A stretch of DNA of 64,000 nt from Nitrosomonas sp. sh817 (GCF_030908545.1 NZ_CP133083.1:2985691-3049690); one strand, 5' to 3'; numbered from the stretch's first letter, positions 1 through 9,198 are shown. The notes: a model not told the origin generated them from the sequence alone. A program made the numbers and translations.

Positions 1-1
1 T

Positions 2-484
2 AGCTGTGGTTCTGATCCAGTCAGTGTTGTGGAATATGGGAAAAAGCTCTATCGCAAAGAAAAAGTAAGTGGAGACGCATTCGATAAAGTCTATTGTGTT
101 TTTGATAAAGATACACATTCCAATTATGACAAAGCCATGAATGCCATTCGTACCGCAAACCCAAAGGATACCTACATTGCAATCAATTCCGTACCCTGTT
201 TTGAATATTGGCTATTGCTCCATTTTACCTTCACTACACAACCATTCAGAGCATTACCTAACAACAGTGCCTGCAATCAAGTTTTAATTCAATTAACTTC
301 AAATGTCGGAATGGTCAAATATAGCAAGGGGCAGCATGGCATATTTGAAAAACTTATCAATCTGCTTGATCAAGCAAAAGTTAATGCTAATCTCTCTTTA
401 CAGACAGCTGAAGCGGTTTGCACAGATAATCCAACCACTCGTGTACATGAGTTGATATCATTCCTACAACAAATAAAATCTTAA
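2..484 (+). CDS. RloB-like family protein, 5' truncated by window edge
   Basis: The reading frame is open from base 2, so the true start lies upstream; the first GTG in view (29) is internal. Visible residues begin SCGSDPVSVVEYGKKL, which fits the GxGSDPxxVVE stretch near the N-terminus of RloB-like proteins. A VFDKDTH stretch follows, matching the acidic D-x-D of the TOPRIM-like fold proposed for this family, then the SVPCFEYWLLLHF segment that is its most recognisable feature. RloB proteins usually sit beside an ATPase (RloA) in restriction or abortive-infection loci; the partner, if present, is outside the window. Biochemical activity is not established. Family call good, function unknown. 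Confidence 0.75.
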   Translation, partial: SCGSDPVSVVEYGKKLYRKEKVSGDAFDKVYCVFDKDTHSNYDKAMNAIRTANPKDTYIAINSVPCFEYWLLLHFTFTTQPFRALPNNSACNQVLIQLTSNVGMVKYSKGQHGIFEKLINLLDQAKVNANLSLQTAEAVCTDNPTTRVHELISFLQQIKS

Positions 485-628
485 CCAATAATATTCATGA
501 ATAATAATACGGTTGGGTTTCAGGGAAACTGATTTTTCGGTAATTTATTCAGCATTTTCCTAGGTTAGCAGCTGTAAGCTTTTAGTCTAGAGTCATGATA
601 ATCATGTGACTGTGCTATCACACACCTT

Positions 629-1864
629 TTACCCCGCCTTCCCATCCACCCTCGCACGCCAATAAATCGGTGCGAACTTAACCGCCCACAACCCAAAACA
701 CACTAACCAAACCAGTGCCGCCAGCACGTAAAACATCGCCGCAATCGCTGGGATGAGGTCGGCCAGAATGCGGATGACGGCGGTTGCCTGGAAGCCCAGG
801 AACAGCAGCCAGGTGAAGCGGTCGAGTTCGAGTGGCCGTCCGGAATGACCGAGGGTGACGCGCGAGGCCATGGCGAGGATCATGCCAGAGAAGAAACCAA
901 TGCCGAGCGCGTGCAGCGGGGCGAGTCCCAGAATAAAATTACCGGAGGCGAAATACACCAGGCTTTGCACGGCGTACAGCGCCATGGCCACACCGAACCA
1001 GGCGAACGAGATGTGCAGCACCGCCAACAGGCTTACTTGAAAGCTGCGTTGCAATTGCCAGCGGTACGATAAATACAGCGCACACCCAGCCAGCGGAAAG
1101 TCGGCGAGCCACAGATAGCCGGTCAGTTCAAAACATTGCAGCAGGCCGTGCGCGGCGATAAAGGCGAGCATCAGCCACAGCATCCAAAACGGCCGCACCA
1201 TTTCGTAATTGTCGAGCACGCGGCTGGAGAAGAACGGAATCATGCGGTGCGACACGGTCAACACGATGGGCAGCAGGAAAAACCACAATCCGGCAGCGCG
1301 CGCGCAATCGAGCGCCAGTGCAGCGCCGGTCACCAGCCATACCAAATACGCCAGCATACCCAACCATCCCATTACCAATGCAACGCTGGTAACCCGGGCG
1401 TGACGTTTGTCCTCCGCCGGGGCGGTAAGCAAGATGCGCAGCAGCACGTACACCGCGATGCCCCAACCGGTCAGCATCAATTCCACGCCGGTAATGCTGA
1501 TCGCTTTATGCGTCAGCAGGCCGGCATAAAACAGCACCACGCCCACTGCCATCAAAGCACAGGTGGCGATATATTCTTGCGGTTTTACCTTTTCACCGTT
1601 CATCCAGTTCGGATACGTAGTAAACAGAAAACCGAAAATAAAAAACGGAAAAAAACCGTAAACCATCAAAAACGCATGCGCCCAGGTCGGCGCGACGCTC
1701 CAATTGGTCACCGATCCGGCGATACCGTAGCGTCCGGTCAGGTCGAAAATCCACCACAACACAGTCAGCACGCCTTGTAATGCGCCTGCCAGAAACAGGC
1801 TGCGATGCGGCGCGGCGGAGAGATAATCACGGAAGTTAAGCGAGCTGTTGATCTGATTTTCCAT
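629..1864 (-). CDS. nnrS: NnrS family haem/copper membrane protein
   Basis: A 411-residue polytopic inner-membrane protein with about twelve hydrophobic segments spread over its whole length. The N-terminal APHRSLFLAGALQGVLTVLWW stretch, the WAHAFLMVYGFFPFFIFGFLFTTYPNW region, SHRMIPFFSSRV in the middle and the LHALGIGFFSGMILAMASRVTLGHSGRPL segment near residue 320 are hallmarks of NnrS. The conserved histidines in these segments are thought to bind haem and copper. NnrS is associated with nitric-oxide stress and denitrification, which fits a nitrifier producing NO. The gene stands alone and is divergent from the PHP gene, with 127 bp between them holding both promoters. Family assignment is firm; the exact activity of NnrS is not settled. 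Confidence 0.9.
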   Translation of the reverse strand: MENQINSSLNFRDYLSAAPHRSLFLAGALQGVLTVLWWIFDLTGRYGIAGSVTNWSVAPTWAHAFLMVYGFFPFFIFGFLFTTYPNWMNGEKVKPQEYIATCALMAVGVVLFYAGLLTHKAISITGVELMLTGWGIAVYVLLRILLTAPAEDKRHARVTSVALVMGWLGMLAYLVWLVTGAALALDCARAAGLWFFLLPIVLTVSHRMIPFFSSRVLDNYEMVRPFWMLWLMLAFIAAHGLLQCFELTGYLWLADFPLAGCALYLSYRWQLQRSFQVSLLAVLHISFAWFGVAMALYAVQSLVYFASGNFILGLAPLHALGIGFFSGMILAMASRVTLGHSGRPLELDRFTWLLFLGFQATAVIRILADLIPAIAAMFYVLAALVWLVCFGLWAVKFAPIYWRARVDGKAG

Positions 1865-1991
1865 AGTGGTTTTTCTTCAATTGTAAGCGGTTGATGGGGC
1901 TAACTATCTGTTTCATTATCCAATCCAATTATTTCTCTTCACTGCGGATATTTGCTATCATGCGTGTCCCGCTGGTGTTCAACGAATTTTC

Positions 1992-2852
1992 ATGCTTAAT
2001 ATCGATCTGCATTGCCACTCCTCGATTTCCGATGGTGTACTGACGCCGACCCAATTGGTCGAGCGCGCTGCGCTGCGCTGCGTTGAAACATTGGCCTTGA
2101 CCGATCACGACGATATTGCCGGACTTGCGGAAGCGCGTCAGATCGCGGAAGCCAAAGGCATTGATTTTATCAATGGTGTTGAGATATCCGTCAGTTGGCG
2201 CGGACGCACGCTCCATATTGTCGGATTGGATATCGACCCGAATTATGCCCCATTGGCCGAGGGTTTGGCAAAAGTGCGCGAAGGCCGCACGCAACGCGCC
2301 AGAAATATCGCCGCGGAACTGGAAAAAATCGGCATTCAGGGCAGTCTGGAAGGCGCCTACACCTTTGTCGGCGTGCGCAGCCTCATCGGCCGCACGCATT
2401 TCGCGCGCTTTTTGGCCGAACAAGGTTATGCCAAGGACGTTAAATCGGTATTCAAAAAATATCTGGTCAAGGGTAAACCGGGCTACACCCCGCATGAATG
2501 GGCGCCATTGAGCGATGCCGTCGATTGGATTCGCGGCAGCGGCGGCCGAGCGGTGATCGCGCATCCCGGGCGTTACGATCTCGGCAAAAATGTGTTGAAC
2601 GATCTGCTCGATGAATTTGCCGCGTTGGGCGGCTCGGCGATTGAAGTGGTCACATCCAGCCACACTCACGAACAAATGCAGCTTTTTGCGCGTTATGCCA
2701 ACGACCGGAATTTATTGGCTTCCTGCGGCTCGGATTTTCATGGGCCGGGAGAAAGCCATTTCGACCTGGGACAATTGCCGGAATTTCCATTGGGTTGCAC
2801 GCCTGTTTGGCATCACTTTAGATCGTCATCGACCGCCGAGCTTGTTTATTGA
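1992..2852 (+). CDS. rnm: PHP-domain 5'-nucleotidase / 3',5'-nucleoside bisphosphate phosphatase (YciV/TrpH type)
   Basis: A 286-residue cytoplasmic metal-dependent phosphoesterase. The four PHP metal motifs are visible: DLHCHSSISDG at the N-terminus, LTDHDD around residue 38, the VEISV and AHPGRYDL segments, and CGSDFHGPG near residue 250. The length and the VFKKYLVKGKPGYTPHEWA stretch match the YciV/TrpH subfamily, shown in E. coli to hydrolyse 3',5'-nucleoside bisphosphates and to mature 5' ends of rRNA (RNase AM). The ATG at 1992 directly precedes the conserved LNIDLHCHS. The YciO-type gene follows after 41 bp, the same pairing as yciV-yciO in enterobacteria, so co-transcription is likely. 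Confidence 0.88.
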   Translation: MLNIDLHCHSSISDGVLTPTQLVERAALRCVETLALTDHDDIAGLAEARQIAEAKGIDFINGVEISVSWRGRTLHIVGLDIDPNYAPLAEGLAKVREGRTQRARNIAAELEKIGIQGSLEGAYTFVGVRSLIGRTHFARFLAEQGYAKDVKSVFKKYLVKGKPGYTPHEWAPLSDAVDWIRGSGGRAVIAHPGRYDLGKNVLNDLLDEFAALGGSAIEVVTSSHTHEQMQLFARYANDRNLLASCGSDFHGPGESHFDLGQLPEFPLGCTPVWHHFRSSSTAELVY

Positions 2853-2893
2853 CGCACTGATTTAACTCTCTTTCACCGCACAACCGTATTACC

Positions 2894-3526
2894 GTGGCCC
2901 AATTTTTCGCGATTCACTCCGATACTCCGCATTTACGCTTGATTAAACAAGCCGTTGCCATCGTGCGCAGCGGCGGTATTATTGTATATCCGACCGATTC
3001 CTGTTATGCCTTGGGCTGCCATTTGGGCGACAAAGACGCAATGACGCGCATCCGCACCATCCGGCAGGTGGACGAACGGCATCATTTCACGCTGGTTTGC
3101 CGTGATCTGGCGGAAATCGCCACCTACGCCAAAGTCGACAACAGTCAATACCGCTTGCTGAAGGCCACGACGCCGGGCAGTTATACCTTTATTTTGCAAG
3201 CCACCCGCGAAGTGCCGCGGCGCATGCAGCATCCGAAACGCAACACCATCGGTCTGCGCATTCCGGATCATCCGGTCGTGCTGGCTTTGCTGGAAGAACT
3301 CGGCGAGCCTTTGCTCAGTTCCACGTTGATATTACCGGGTGACGAATATCCGCTGAACGATGCGGAAGAAATCCGAGAGCGGTTGGAACATCAAGTCGAA
3401 CTCGTCATGGATGCCGGATCTTGCGGCATCGACATGACCACGGTGATCGACCTGACCACCGATGTGCCGGAATTGGTACGCCCCGGCAAAGGCAGCCTCG
3501 AACCGTTTGGAATCAGCCATGGATGA
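2894..3526 (+). CDS. YciO-type Sua5/YrdC family protein (threonylcarbamoyl-AMP synthase-like)
   Basis: A 210-residue protein of the Sua5/YrdC/YciO/YwlC family. The GGIIVYPTDSCYALGCHLG segment near residue 28, the KATTPGSYTFILQAT stretch with P-G-x-Y/F-T near 90, the NTIGLRIPDHP segment and LSSTLILPG are family signatures of the dsRNA/tRNA-binding alpha-beta fold. YrdC/Sua5 make threonylcarbamoyl-AMP for tRNA t6A37. The YciO branch is a paralogue whose substrate role is less clear, and the P-R-R-M-Q-H-P-K stretch points to YciO rather than YrdC. Translation starts at GTG 2894, directly ahead of the conserved QFFAIHSDTP. The gene overlaps the next one by 8 bp, suggesting translational coupling. 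Confidence 0.85.
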   Translation: MAQFFAIHSDTPHLRLIKQAVAIVRSGGIIVYPTDSCYALGCHLGDKDAMTRIRTIRQVDERHHFTLVCRDLAEIATYAKVDNSQYRLLKATTPGSYTFILQATREVPRRMQHPKRNTIGLRIPDHPVVLALLEELGEPLLSSTLILPGDEYPLNDAEEIRERLEHQVELVMDAGSCGIDMTTVIDLTTDVPELVRPGKGSLEPFGISHG

Positions 3527-4184
3527 GATCATTCAAGGCATTGCCATTTACGCATTGCCGGTCATTCTCGCCATTACCATGCACGAAGCGGCGCATGGTT
3601 ATATGGCCAAGAAATTCGGCGATTTGACCGCCTTCAACGCCGGGCGCATCAGTCTCAATCCGGCTCGCCATATCGACCCGGTCGGCACGATTCTGGTGCC
3701 GATGACATTATTCATTCTCAGTAAATTGACCATCGGCGCGGGGTTTTTATTCGGCTGGGCCAAACCGGTGCCGGTCAATTTCGCCAATTTGCGCCATCCG
3801 AAACGCGATATGCTGTGGGTGGCTGCCGCCGGGCCGGGCGCTAATCTGCTCATGGCATTCTTCTGGGCGCTGATGATCAAATTGGCGTTGCTAATGCCCG
3901 AGATCAGCTACGCCAAACCGCTCGCTCTGATGGGCATCGCCGGTATCGAAATCAATGTGATTCTGATGGTGCTGAATTTGCTGCCGCTGCCGCCGCTCGA
4001 CGGCGGACGGATGGCGGTCAGCCTGCTGCCGCATCGTTTGGCTTATCAATTTTCCCAGATCGAACCTTACGGCTTTATGATTTTACTGTTATTGTTATTC
4101 AGCGGCGCATTGGGCGCTTTGATCGGACCGGTCATTCTGTGGGTGAAAATTTTTATCGTATCTTTTTTTGAGTTATATATTTAA
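3519..4184 (+). CDS. Site-2 protease (M50 family) integral membrane metalloprotease
   Basis: A 221-residue membrane protein with the zinc-binding HEAAH at residues 22-26 inside the first transmembrane helix and a NLLPLPPLDGGR segment about 130 residues later supplying the third metal ligand (Asp). These are the two signatures of the short PDZ-less M50 proteases. An ORF upstream start exists at 3462, but ATG 3519, inside the 3' end of the YciO-type gene, gives the family N-terminus and is preferred. Five hydrophobic segments are visible. The TAA stop is part of a TTAA tetranucleotide at which a 143-bp miniature element has inserted, so the C-terminus ends exactly at the repeat. Substrate unknown. 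Confidence 0.87.
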   Translation: MDEIIQGIAIYALPVILAITMHEAAHGYMAKKFGDLTAFNAGRISLNPARHIDPVGTILVPMTLFILSKLTIGAGFLFGWAKPVPVNFANLRHPKRDMLWVAAAGPGANLLMAFFWALMIKLALLMPEISYAKPLALMGIAGIEINVILMVLNLLPLPPLDGGRMAVSLLPHRLAYQFSQIEPYGFMILLLLLFSGALGALIGPVILWVKIFIVSFFELYI

Positions 4185-4327
4185 GGAAATGCTGAATAAT
4201 TCGTCGAACATAATGAAGCGCGAAGCGCGCGGAACGCAACAGCAGAGACATAGCAATCAGATAGACAAGGATGTGAGTACCCCGCAACAAAGCGTTTCAT
4301 TTGTGCAGTCAATTAATCAGCGTTTCC
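4185..4327. repeat. MITE family A, copy 1 (143 bp, IS5-like ends)
   Basis: A miniature inverted-repeat element with left end GGAAATGCTGAATAATTC and right end AATTAATCAGCGTTTCC, flanked by TTAA (4181-4184) and TTAG (4328-4331). Length and ends match copies at 23233 (split by IS110) and 38932. No transposase is encoded. The ends resemble those of the IS5-family element at 29084, whose target is also TTAG, so that transposase may mobilise it in trans. The left flank is the stop codon of the M50 gene. Confidence 0.85.
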
Positions 4328-4332
4328 TTAGC

Positions 4333-4470
4333 AGGCCGCTGAAAAACGTTTTCGAGGCAGCCGATACAAGGCAAAAACAAGCGAAAAAGCGCAGTTTATG
4401 CGGAATAAATGAGCATTTTGAGCTTGTTTTTAACACCGTAGCGGCAACGCAGATAGTTTTTCAAAGGCCT
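4333..4470. repeat. Miniature repeat family B, copy 1
   Basis: A second, distinct inverted-repeat element that lies 5 bp after the first. Ends are AGGCCGCTGAAAAACG and GTTTTTCAAAGGCCT (inverted). The interior reads GAAAAAGCGCAGTTTATG then AAATGAGCATTTTGAGC. The reverse complement of 48227-48366 shares this interior and the GAAAAA-type ends, so both belong to one family. It carries no coding sequence and lies between the M50 gene and trpS. Confidence 0.75.
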
Positions 4471-4501
4471 GTTAACAACATTTCAATACTAGGGTATCCA
4501 T

Positions 4502-5704
4502 ATGTTTGCTGATCGCGTTTTATCGGGTATGCGTCCCACCGGGAGCTTGCATTTAGGACATTATCACGGCGTCTTGAAAAATTGGGTGAAATTGCAGCAA
4601 CAATACGAATGCCTGTTTTTTGTCGCGGATTGGCACGCGCTGACAACCCATTACGATTCGCCTGAAATCATCGAGCAAAATGTTTGGGATATGGTCATCG
4701 ACTGGCTGGCCGCGGGTGTCGACCCGGCGCAGGCGATTCTGTTTATTCAATCCAAAGTCCCGGCGCACGCCGAATTGTATTTGCTGCTGTCGATGATGAC
4801 GCCGCTCGGCTGGCTGGAACGCGTTCCCACTTATAAAGATCAGCAGGAAAAACTGTCGGAAAAAGACCTGAGCACTTACGGCTTTCTTGGCTACCCGCTG
4901 TTACAAAGCGCCGATATCCTGATTTACCGCGCCAACTTGGTGCCGGTTGGCGAAGACCAAGCGCCGCATCTGGAATTTACCCGCGAAATCTCCCGCCGTT
5001 TCAACCATATTTATGGCAAGGAACCCGGTTTTGAAGAAAAAGCCGAAGCCGCGATCAAAAAACTCGGCTCGAAAAAATCGAAGCTGTATACCGAGTTGCG
5101 CACGCTGTATCAGGAACAGGGCGATGAAAATGCCCTGGAAGAAGCTCGTTCATTGCTGAATGAACAGCAAAACTTAAGCCTGGGCGACCGCGAACGCTTG
5201 TTCGGTTATCTCGAAGGCGGCGGCAAAATGATCCTGACCGAACCGGAAACACTGCTGACCGAAGCTTCGCGCATGCCGGGACTGGACGGGCAGAAAATGT
5301 CCAAGTCGTACAACAACACCATCAGCTTGCGCGAAGACCCGGAAAGCATCCGCAAAAAAGTGCGCACCATGCCGACCGACCCGGCGCGGGTGCGCCGCAG
5401 CGATCCGGGCGATCCCGCCAAATGCCCGGTGTGGCAATTTCATCTGGTGTATTCCGACGACGCTACCCGCGATTGGGTGCAAAAGGGATGCAAGAACGCC
5501 GAAATCGGCTGCCTTGATTGCAAATCGCCGGTAATCGATAAGATTCTCGCCGAGCAAGCGCCGATGCATGAACGCATCAAAAAATACGAAGAAGACCCGA
5601 CCCTGGTGCGCAACATCATCGCCGACGGCTGCGAGAAAGCCAACAAGCTGGCGGAAGAGACCATGCGGGACATCCGCGAAGCAATGGGTTTGAATTATTC
5701 CTGA
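4502..5704 (+). CDS. trpS: Tryptophan--tRNA ligase
   Basis: Class Ic aminoacyl-tRNA synthetase of 400 residues that charges tRNA-Trp. The HIGH motif appears as HLGH (residues 17-20) after SGMRPTGSL, and the KMSKS loop is intact at 265-269. The Rossmann core is interrupted by an insertion of about 65 residues (roughly 177-243, beginning after GKEPGFEEK and ending in a glycine-rich GYLEGGGK). Such long TrpRS forms of about 400 residues, against roughly 335 for the short type, are common in betaproteobacteria. ATG 4502 directly precedes the conserved start. scpA follows 20 bp downstream, so trpS-scpA-scpB is probably one operon, a common arrangement in this class. Confidence 0.96.
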   Translation: MFADRVLSGMRPTGSLHLGHYHGVLKNWVKLQQQYECLFFVADWHALTTHYDSPEIIEQNVWDMVIDWLAAGVDPAQAILFIQSKVPAHAELYLLLSMMTPLGWLERVPTYKDQQEKLSEKDLSTYGFLGYPLLQSADILIYRANLVPVGEDQAPHLEFTREISRRFNHIYGKEPGFEEKAEAAIKKLGSKKSKLYTELRTLYQEQGDENALEEARSLLNEQQNLSLGDRERLFGYLEGGGKMILTEPETLLTEASRMPGLDGQKMSKSYNNTISLREDPESIRKKVRTMPTDPARVRRSDPGDPAKCPVWQFHLVYSDDATRDWVQKGCKNAEIGCLDCKSPVIDKILAEQAPMHERIKKYEEDPTLVRNIIADGCEKANKLAEETMRDIREAMGLNYS

Positions 5705-5724
5705 ATCCGGTTAGCCGCTAGCCA

Positions 5725-6528
5725 ATGGTGAATCCGGTCATTGACTCCGCCGAACCGCAGCCGGTTGCCCGGATTTGCGGCGAACCGTTACTGGAAATCC
5801 CGCACGATTTATACATCCCGCCGGATGCGCTGGAAGTCTTTCTCGATACGTTCCAGGGGCCGCTCGATCTGTTGTTGTACCTGATCCGCAAGCACAATCT
5901 CAACATTCTCGACATCCCGATGGCGGAATTGACACAGCAATACATGACCTATGTCGAAATGATGCGGATCGATCAATTGGAACTGGCGGCGGAATATTTG
6001 CTGATGACCGCGCTATTGATTGAAATCAAATCGCGCATGCTGCTCCCCAAGCCAAAAACTGAAACGATGGAAGAATGCGACCCGCGTGCCGAGCTGGTGC
6101 GGCGCCTGCTCGAGTATGAACAAATGAAAAAAGCCGCGGACCGGCTCAATGGATTGCCTCAAGCCGAGCGTGATTTCAGCATCGCTCAGATCTGGATAGA
6201 ACGCGATGAAACCATCCAATTGCCCAATATCGGCAGCGATGATCTGCGGAATGCCTGGATCGCCATTCTGGCGCGCGCCAAGATTAACCGGCATCACCAG
6301 GTCAAGCGTGAAACGCTTTCGGTGCGCGCTTATATGAGCCAGGTTTTACGCGACTTACGCGCACGGAAACAAGTCGAGTTTTACGACTTATTCAGCGCTT
6401 CCGCGACGGTCGCCGAGGTGGTGGTCACTTTCTTGGCGATACTCGAACTGGCCAAGGAATTACTGCTGGAAATTTCTCAATCCCACGATTCCGGAACCAT
6501 CTATGTCCGTGCCGTCGACATCGCCTAA
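5725..6528 (+). CDS. scpA: Segregation and condensation protein A
   Basis: Kleisin subunit of the bacterial SMC-ScpAB condensin, bridging SMC heads and binding ScpB. The N-terminal VFLDTFQGPLDLLLYLIRKHNLNILDIP stretch is the ScpA signature; the SRMLLPKP segment and a C-terminal winged-helix region (VAEVVVTFLAILELAKELLLEISQ) complete the kleisin layout. The 267-residue length is normal. ATG 5725 gives a roughly 30-residue extension before the core, common in betaproteobacteria. It overlaps scpB by 26 bp and follows trpS closely, so coupled translation is likely. It acts on the nucleoid in chromosome organisation and segregation. Confidence 0.94.
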   Translation: MVNPVIDSAEPQPVARICGEPLLEIPHDLYIPPDALEVFLDTFQGPLDLLLYLIRKHNLNILDIPMAELTQQYMTYVEMMRIDQLELAAEYLLMTALLIEIKSRMLLPKPKTETMEECDPRAELVRRLLEYEQMKKAADRLNGLPQAERDFSIAQIWIERDETIQLPNIGSDDLRNAWIAILARAKINRHHQVKRETLSVRAYMSQVLRDLRARKQVEFYDLFSASATVAEVVVTFLAILELAKELLLEISQSHDSGTIYVRAVDIA

Positions 6529-7144
6529 TCCTGTCACTTTAGAATCGCTCAATCCGGAAAAAGCAAAACAAATTCTGGAAGCCGTTTTACTTTCCACGCA
6601 AGAGCCGCTACCGGTTAGTGAATTGCGGAAATTATTCGATCAGGAATTGAGCCATCCGGTCATTTCAAAGCTGCTGGAAGAAATTCGCGGCAAATGGCGC
6701 GACAGCGGCATTGAACTGGTCACTGTCGCCAGCGGCTGGCGCTTCCAGACTAAACCTGAAATGCAACCGTTCCTGGAAAAGCTCGCGCCGCAAAAAACAC
6801 CACGCTATTCGCGCGCGGTGCTGGAAACGCTGGCCATCATCGCTTACCGGCAACCGGTTACACGCGGGGATATCGAAGAAATCCGCGGCGTCAGCGTCTC
6901 CACCTCAGTACTCAAAACGCTGCTGGCGCGCGGCTGGATCGAAGAGGTCGGGCATCGCAATGTGCCGGGAAAACCGGCGCTGTTTGCCACCACATCGCAT
7001 TTCCTCGACGATCTGAATTTACGGACATTGGAAGAACTGCCGCCGCTGGAAGAGATGCAATCCTTGATCGAACCGGACAACCGGAATCAGGCGCTGCCTT
7101 TTACGGAAACCGGTTCAACGGATCAGAAGGAAAACGCAGATTAA
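6503..7144 (+). CDS. scpB: Segregation and condensation protein B
   Basis: A 213-residue partner of ScpA made of two winged-helix domains. Recognisable segments are the N-terminal ILEAVLLSTQEPLPVSELRKLF helix pair, RYSRAVLETLAIIAYRQPVTRGDIEEIRGV at about residue 100 and GRNVPGKPALFATT-like GHRNVPGKPALFATTSHFLDDL near 150. ScpB dimers bind ScpA and regulate SMC loading. The start lies within the scpA 3' end. The stop codon is in a TTAA context and a decayed miniature element fills the gap to the convergent suhB gene. Confidence 0.94.
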   Translation: MSVPSTSPNPVTLESLNPEKAKQILEAVLLSTQEPLPVSELRKLFDQELSHPVISKLLEEIRGKWRDSGIELVTVASGWRFQTKPEMQPFLEKLAPQKTPRYSRAVLETLAIIAYRQPVTRGDIEEIRGVSVSTSVLKTLLARGWIEEVGHRNVPGKPALFATTSHFLDDLNLRTLEELPPLEEMQSLIEPDNRNQALPFTETGSTDQKENAD

Positions 7145-7221
7145 TACGGCGGACGAAACCTATCTGCAAGATAGGCGAAGAAACGAGTACCGCGCACCAA
7201 AGTGATTTCAATTAATCAGCG
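7145..7221. repeat. Degenerate MITE family A remnant
   Basis: The right half of a family A element lies between the scpB stop and the convergent suhB stop. It keeps the interior GAGTACCGCGCACCAAAGTG-like stretch and the right end CAATTAATCAGCGC, then runs straight into CTAG; the last five bases of the usual terminus (CTTCC) are missing. The left terminal repeat is not recognisable. It probably no longer moves. Confidence 0.65.
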
Positions 7222-8049
7222 CTAGGATTTAGTGGCGCGCTGCGCTTCAATCAGTGCAGGTGTCAGGTGCGGCGTGATCAACTGCAGCAGTTGCGAGAAT
7301 ACTTTAGGACTGCCGGCTATGATCTGACCGCTTTCCAGAAATGTGCCGTTGCCTTCCAGATCGCCCACCAAACCACCGGCTTCGGTAATCAGCAAGCAAC
7401 CGGCCGCCATATCCCAAGGCGCCAAACCGATCTCCCAGAATCCATCATAACGACCCGCTGCGACATACGCCAGATCCAACGCGGCGGAACCAGGCCGGCG
7501 GATGCCCGCGGTGCGCGGCACGATATCCTTGAACATGGCAAGATACGCGTCCAAATGCGTCAAATCGCGAAACGGTATCCCGGTCCCGATCAAACAATCA
7601 TCCAGTTTGTTGCGTTTACTGACACGAATGCGGCGGTCGTTCAGAAATGCGCCGGTGCCCCGGCTTGCCGTAAACAATTCATTCATGTTCGGATCGTAAA
7701 CCACCGCATGGGTTAATATCCCTTTATGCTTGAGTGCGATGGAAACCGAATACTTGGGAAAACCGTGCAAAAAATTGGTGGTGCCGTCCAGCGGATCGAT
7801 GATCCACAAAAACTCCGATTTTTCGTGATCACCTTGACGGCCGCTTTCTTCTGCCAGAATCGCATGATCCGGATAAGCTGAATGCAGCACCTTGATGATC
7901 GCCGCTTCCGCTGCGCCATCCACCTCGCTGACGTAATCACTGTGTGATTTTTTCGATACCGTCAGCAAATCCAGGTTTTGCGAAGCTTGATTTATAATAC
8001 TACCAGCACGGCGCGCGGCTTTCACCGCAATGGTCAACATCGGATGCAT
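7222..8049 (-). CDS. suhB: Inositol-1-monophosphatase family protein (SuhB)
   Basis: A 275-residue Mg-dependent phosphatase of the SuhB branch. Metal-binding motifs are visible: LAEESG near residue 65, the diagnostic [16 protein letters not shown] near 85 and [17 protein letters not shown] near 215. SuhB hydrolyses inositol monophosphates and in proteobacteria also joins the NusA-containing rRNA antitermination complex. The start [16 protein letters not shown] is the usual family N-terminus. It is convergent with scpB across a MITE remnant and faces a 423-bp AT-rich gap upstream. Confidence 0.93.
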   Translation of the reverse strand: MHPMLTIAVKAARRAGSIINQASQNLDLLTVSKKSHSDYVSEVDGAAEAAIIKVLHSAYPDHAILAEESGRQGDHEKSEFLWIIDPLDGTTNFLHGFPKYSVSIALKHKGILTHAVVYDPNMNELFTASRGTGAFLNDRRIRVSKRNKLDDCLIGTGIPFRDLTHLDAYLAMFKDIVPRTAGIRRPGSAALDLAYVAAGRYDGFWEIGLAPWDMAAGCLLITEAGGLVGDLEGNGTFLESGQIIAGSPKVFSQLLQLITPHLTPALIEAQRATKS

Positions 8050-8472
8050 ACAATTGATTCGTGGAAATTGGCAAAAGTTGCGATTTTAATATGAATCGAT
8101 CGCCCCTGCTCGGTTTTGTAGGAATTTGAATCGTTTTGCGAAACCATGGATCAGCGCGTAGCAAAAAACTCCGCTTCGATTCAAGACACTTTTGCGTCAA
8201 TACGATCAATTTTAGAATTACACACAGCGACAACCGGGATATTTTTTTCAAAAAAACCAACAAATGGCGATTTATCGGGATAAATATCATCTTCTTATTG
8301 TTAAATGGATTTGCTAAAATTGTTTGAGAAAATAACATATTATAAAAATTCTTTACAAACATCTGATTAAGCTATGGAAATACTGATTAATCACTCGCAA
8401 AAGATATAGCTCGATCAATATGAAATTCAGTCCTGTAAAGGCTTTACTCAATTTAAAAAAACAATAACAAGC
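8050..8472. other. AT-rich intergenic region between divergent suhB and the LuxR-type regulator
   Basis: No convincing gene is seen. Base composition is clearly more AT-rich than the flanks, with several T-runs and a TTGTTAAATGGATTTGCTA stretch that could serve as promoter DNA. It must hold promoters for suhB (leftward) and the regulator (rightward). No RNA gene was recognised. Confidence 0.6.
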
Positions 8473-9198
8473 ATGGTTGAGCCGTCAAGCACCCAAATAC
8501 GCATTCTGGTCGCCGAGAGTTTTGAGCTAGTCAATCTTGGCTTACGATCGTTGTTTGAAAAGCACGCTATCATCCGTCTGATTGCAGACACGAATTCCAT
8601 AGAAGATCTGTTCAATTTAACTTCGCAACATAACCCCGACGTAATTTTGATGGATTTACTCCTCAGCAACCAAAATTATGCCGAGGATATCGCCAAACTG
8701 CTGCAAATCAGCCCGCAAAGCAAAGTGTTGGCTTTTTCACATCACAATAACGAGCAAACGCACCTGCAAACATTCCGCTCCGGAGCCGCCGGTATTATCA
8801 GCAAACAGCACTCATCCGACATGCTGCTTAAAGCCATCTATGCAATTCATACCGGGCAAATCTGGTTTGATCGCAATGTCACCAAATTGCTCTGGCAAGC
8901 GCAGTTCAGCCCCAAGCCCTGCGCAGAATTGCCAGCCGCCGCGAAATTAGCCAATCCGCCAAAATTAAGCGACAGCGAACGCCATATCGCCTACCTTGCA
9001 TGCAAGGGCTTATCGGCCAAGGAAATTAGCGGGCAATTGTTAATTACCGAGAAAACAGTGCGTAATCAACTGTCGGCTATCTATAAGAAAATCGGCGTTA
9101 AGAAACAGATTGAACTGTGCCTGAAAGCACCTTTGTACAATTACTTCAAAGAATCCTACTTGATCGGGACATTTAACCCGGCCGACACGGACATTTAA
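8473..9198 (+). CDS. LuxR/NarL-family response regulator with atypical receiver
   Basis: A 241-residue two-domain regulator. Residues 8-125 form a receiver: the phosphoacceptor is D61 in VILMDLLL and the conserved Lys is K111 in GIISK, but the usual acidic pair at the end of strand 1 is VAES (only E15), so Mg binding and phosphorylation may be altered. Residues 164-225 are a LuxR/GerE helix-turn-helix (LSDSERHIAYLACKGLSAKE, then EKTVRNQLSAIYKKIGV). No histidine kinase is adjacent. It lies 292 bp upstream of, and co-directional with, the multicopper oxidase genes, making it their candidate regulator by position only. The last residues come from a 14-bp direct repeat (9167-9180 and 9189-9202). 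Confidence 0.85.
   Translation: MVEPSSTQIRILVAESFELVNLGLRSLFEKHAIIRLIADTNSIEDLFNLTSQHNPDVILMDLLLSNQNYAEDIAKLLQISPQSKVLAFSHHNNEQTHLQTFRSGAAGIISKQHSSDMLLKAIYAIHTGQIWFDRNVTKLLWQAQFSPKPCAELPAAAKLANPPKLSDSERHIAYLACKGLSAKEISGQLLITEKTVRNQLSAIYKKIGVKKQIELCLKAPLYNYFKESYLIGTFNPADTDI

Noticed and set aside
1136..1780. 214-residue ORF antisense to nnrS
   Set aside because: Rich in Gln, His and Arg, as expected from the antisense of a membrane protein gene; no homology seen.
4168..4512. 114-residue ORF on the plus strand
   Set aside because: It lies wholly within the two miniature repeats and has no protein-like features; the repeats explain it.
8000..8362. 120-residue minus-strand ORF upstream of suhB
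   Set aside because: AT-rich, overlaps the suhB start, contains no recognisable domain and has no good ribosome site; chance frame.
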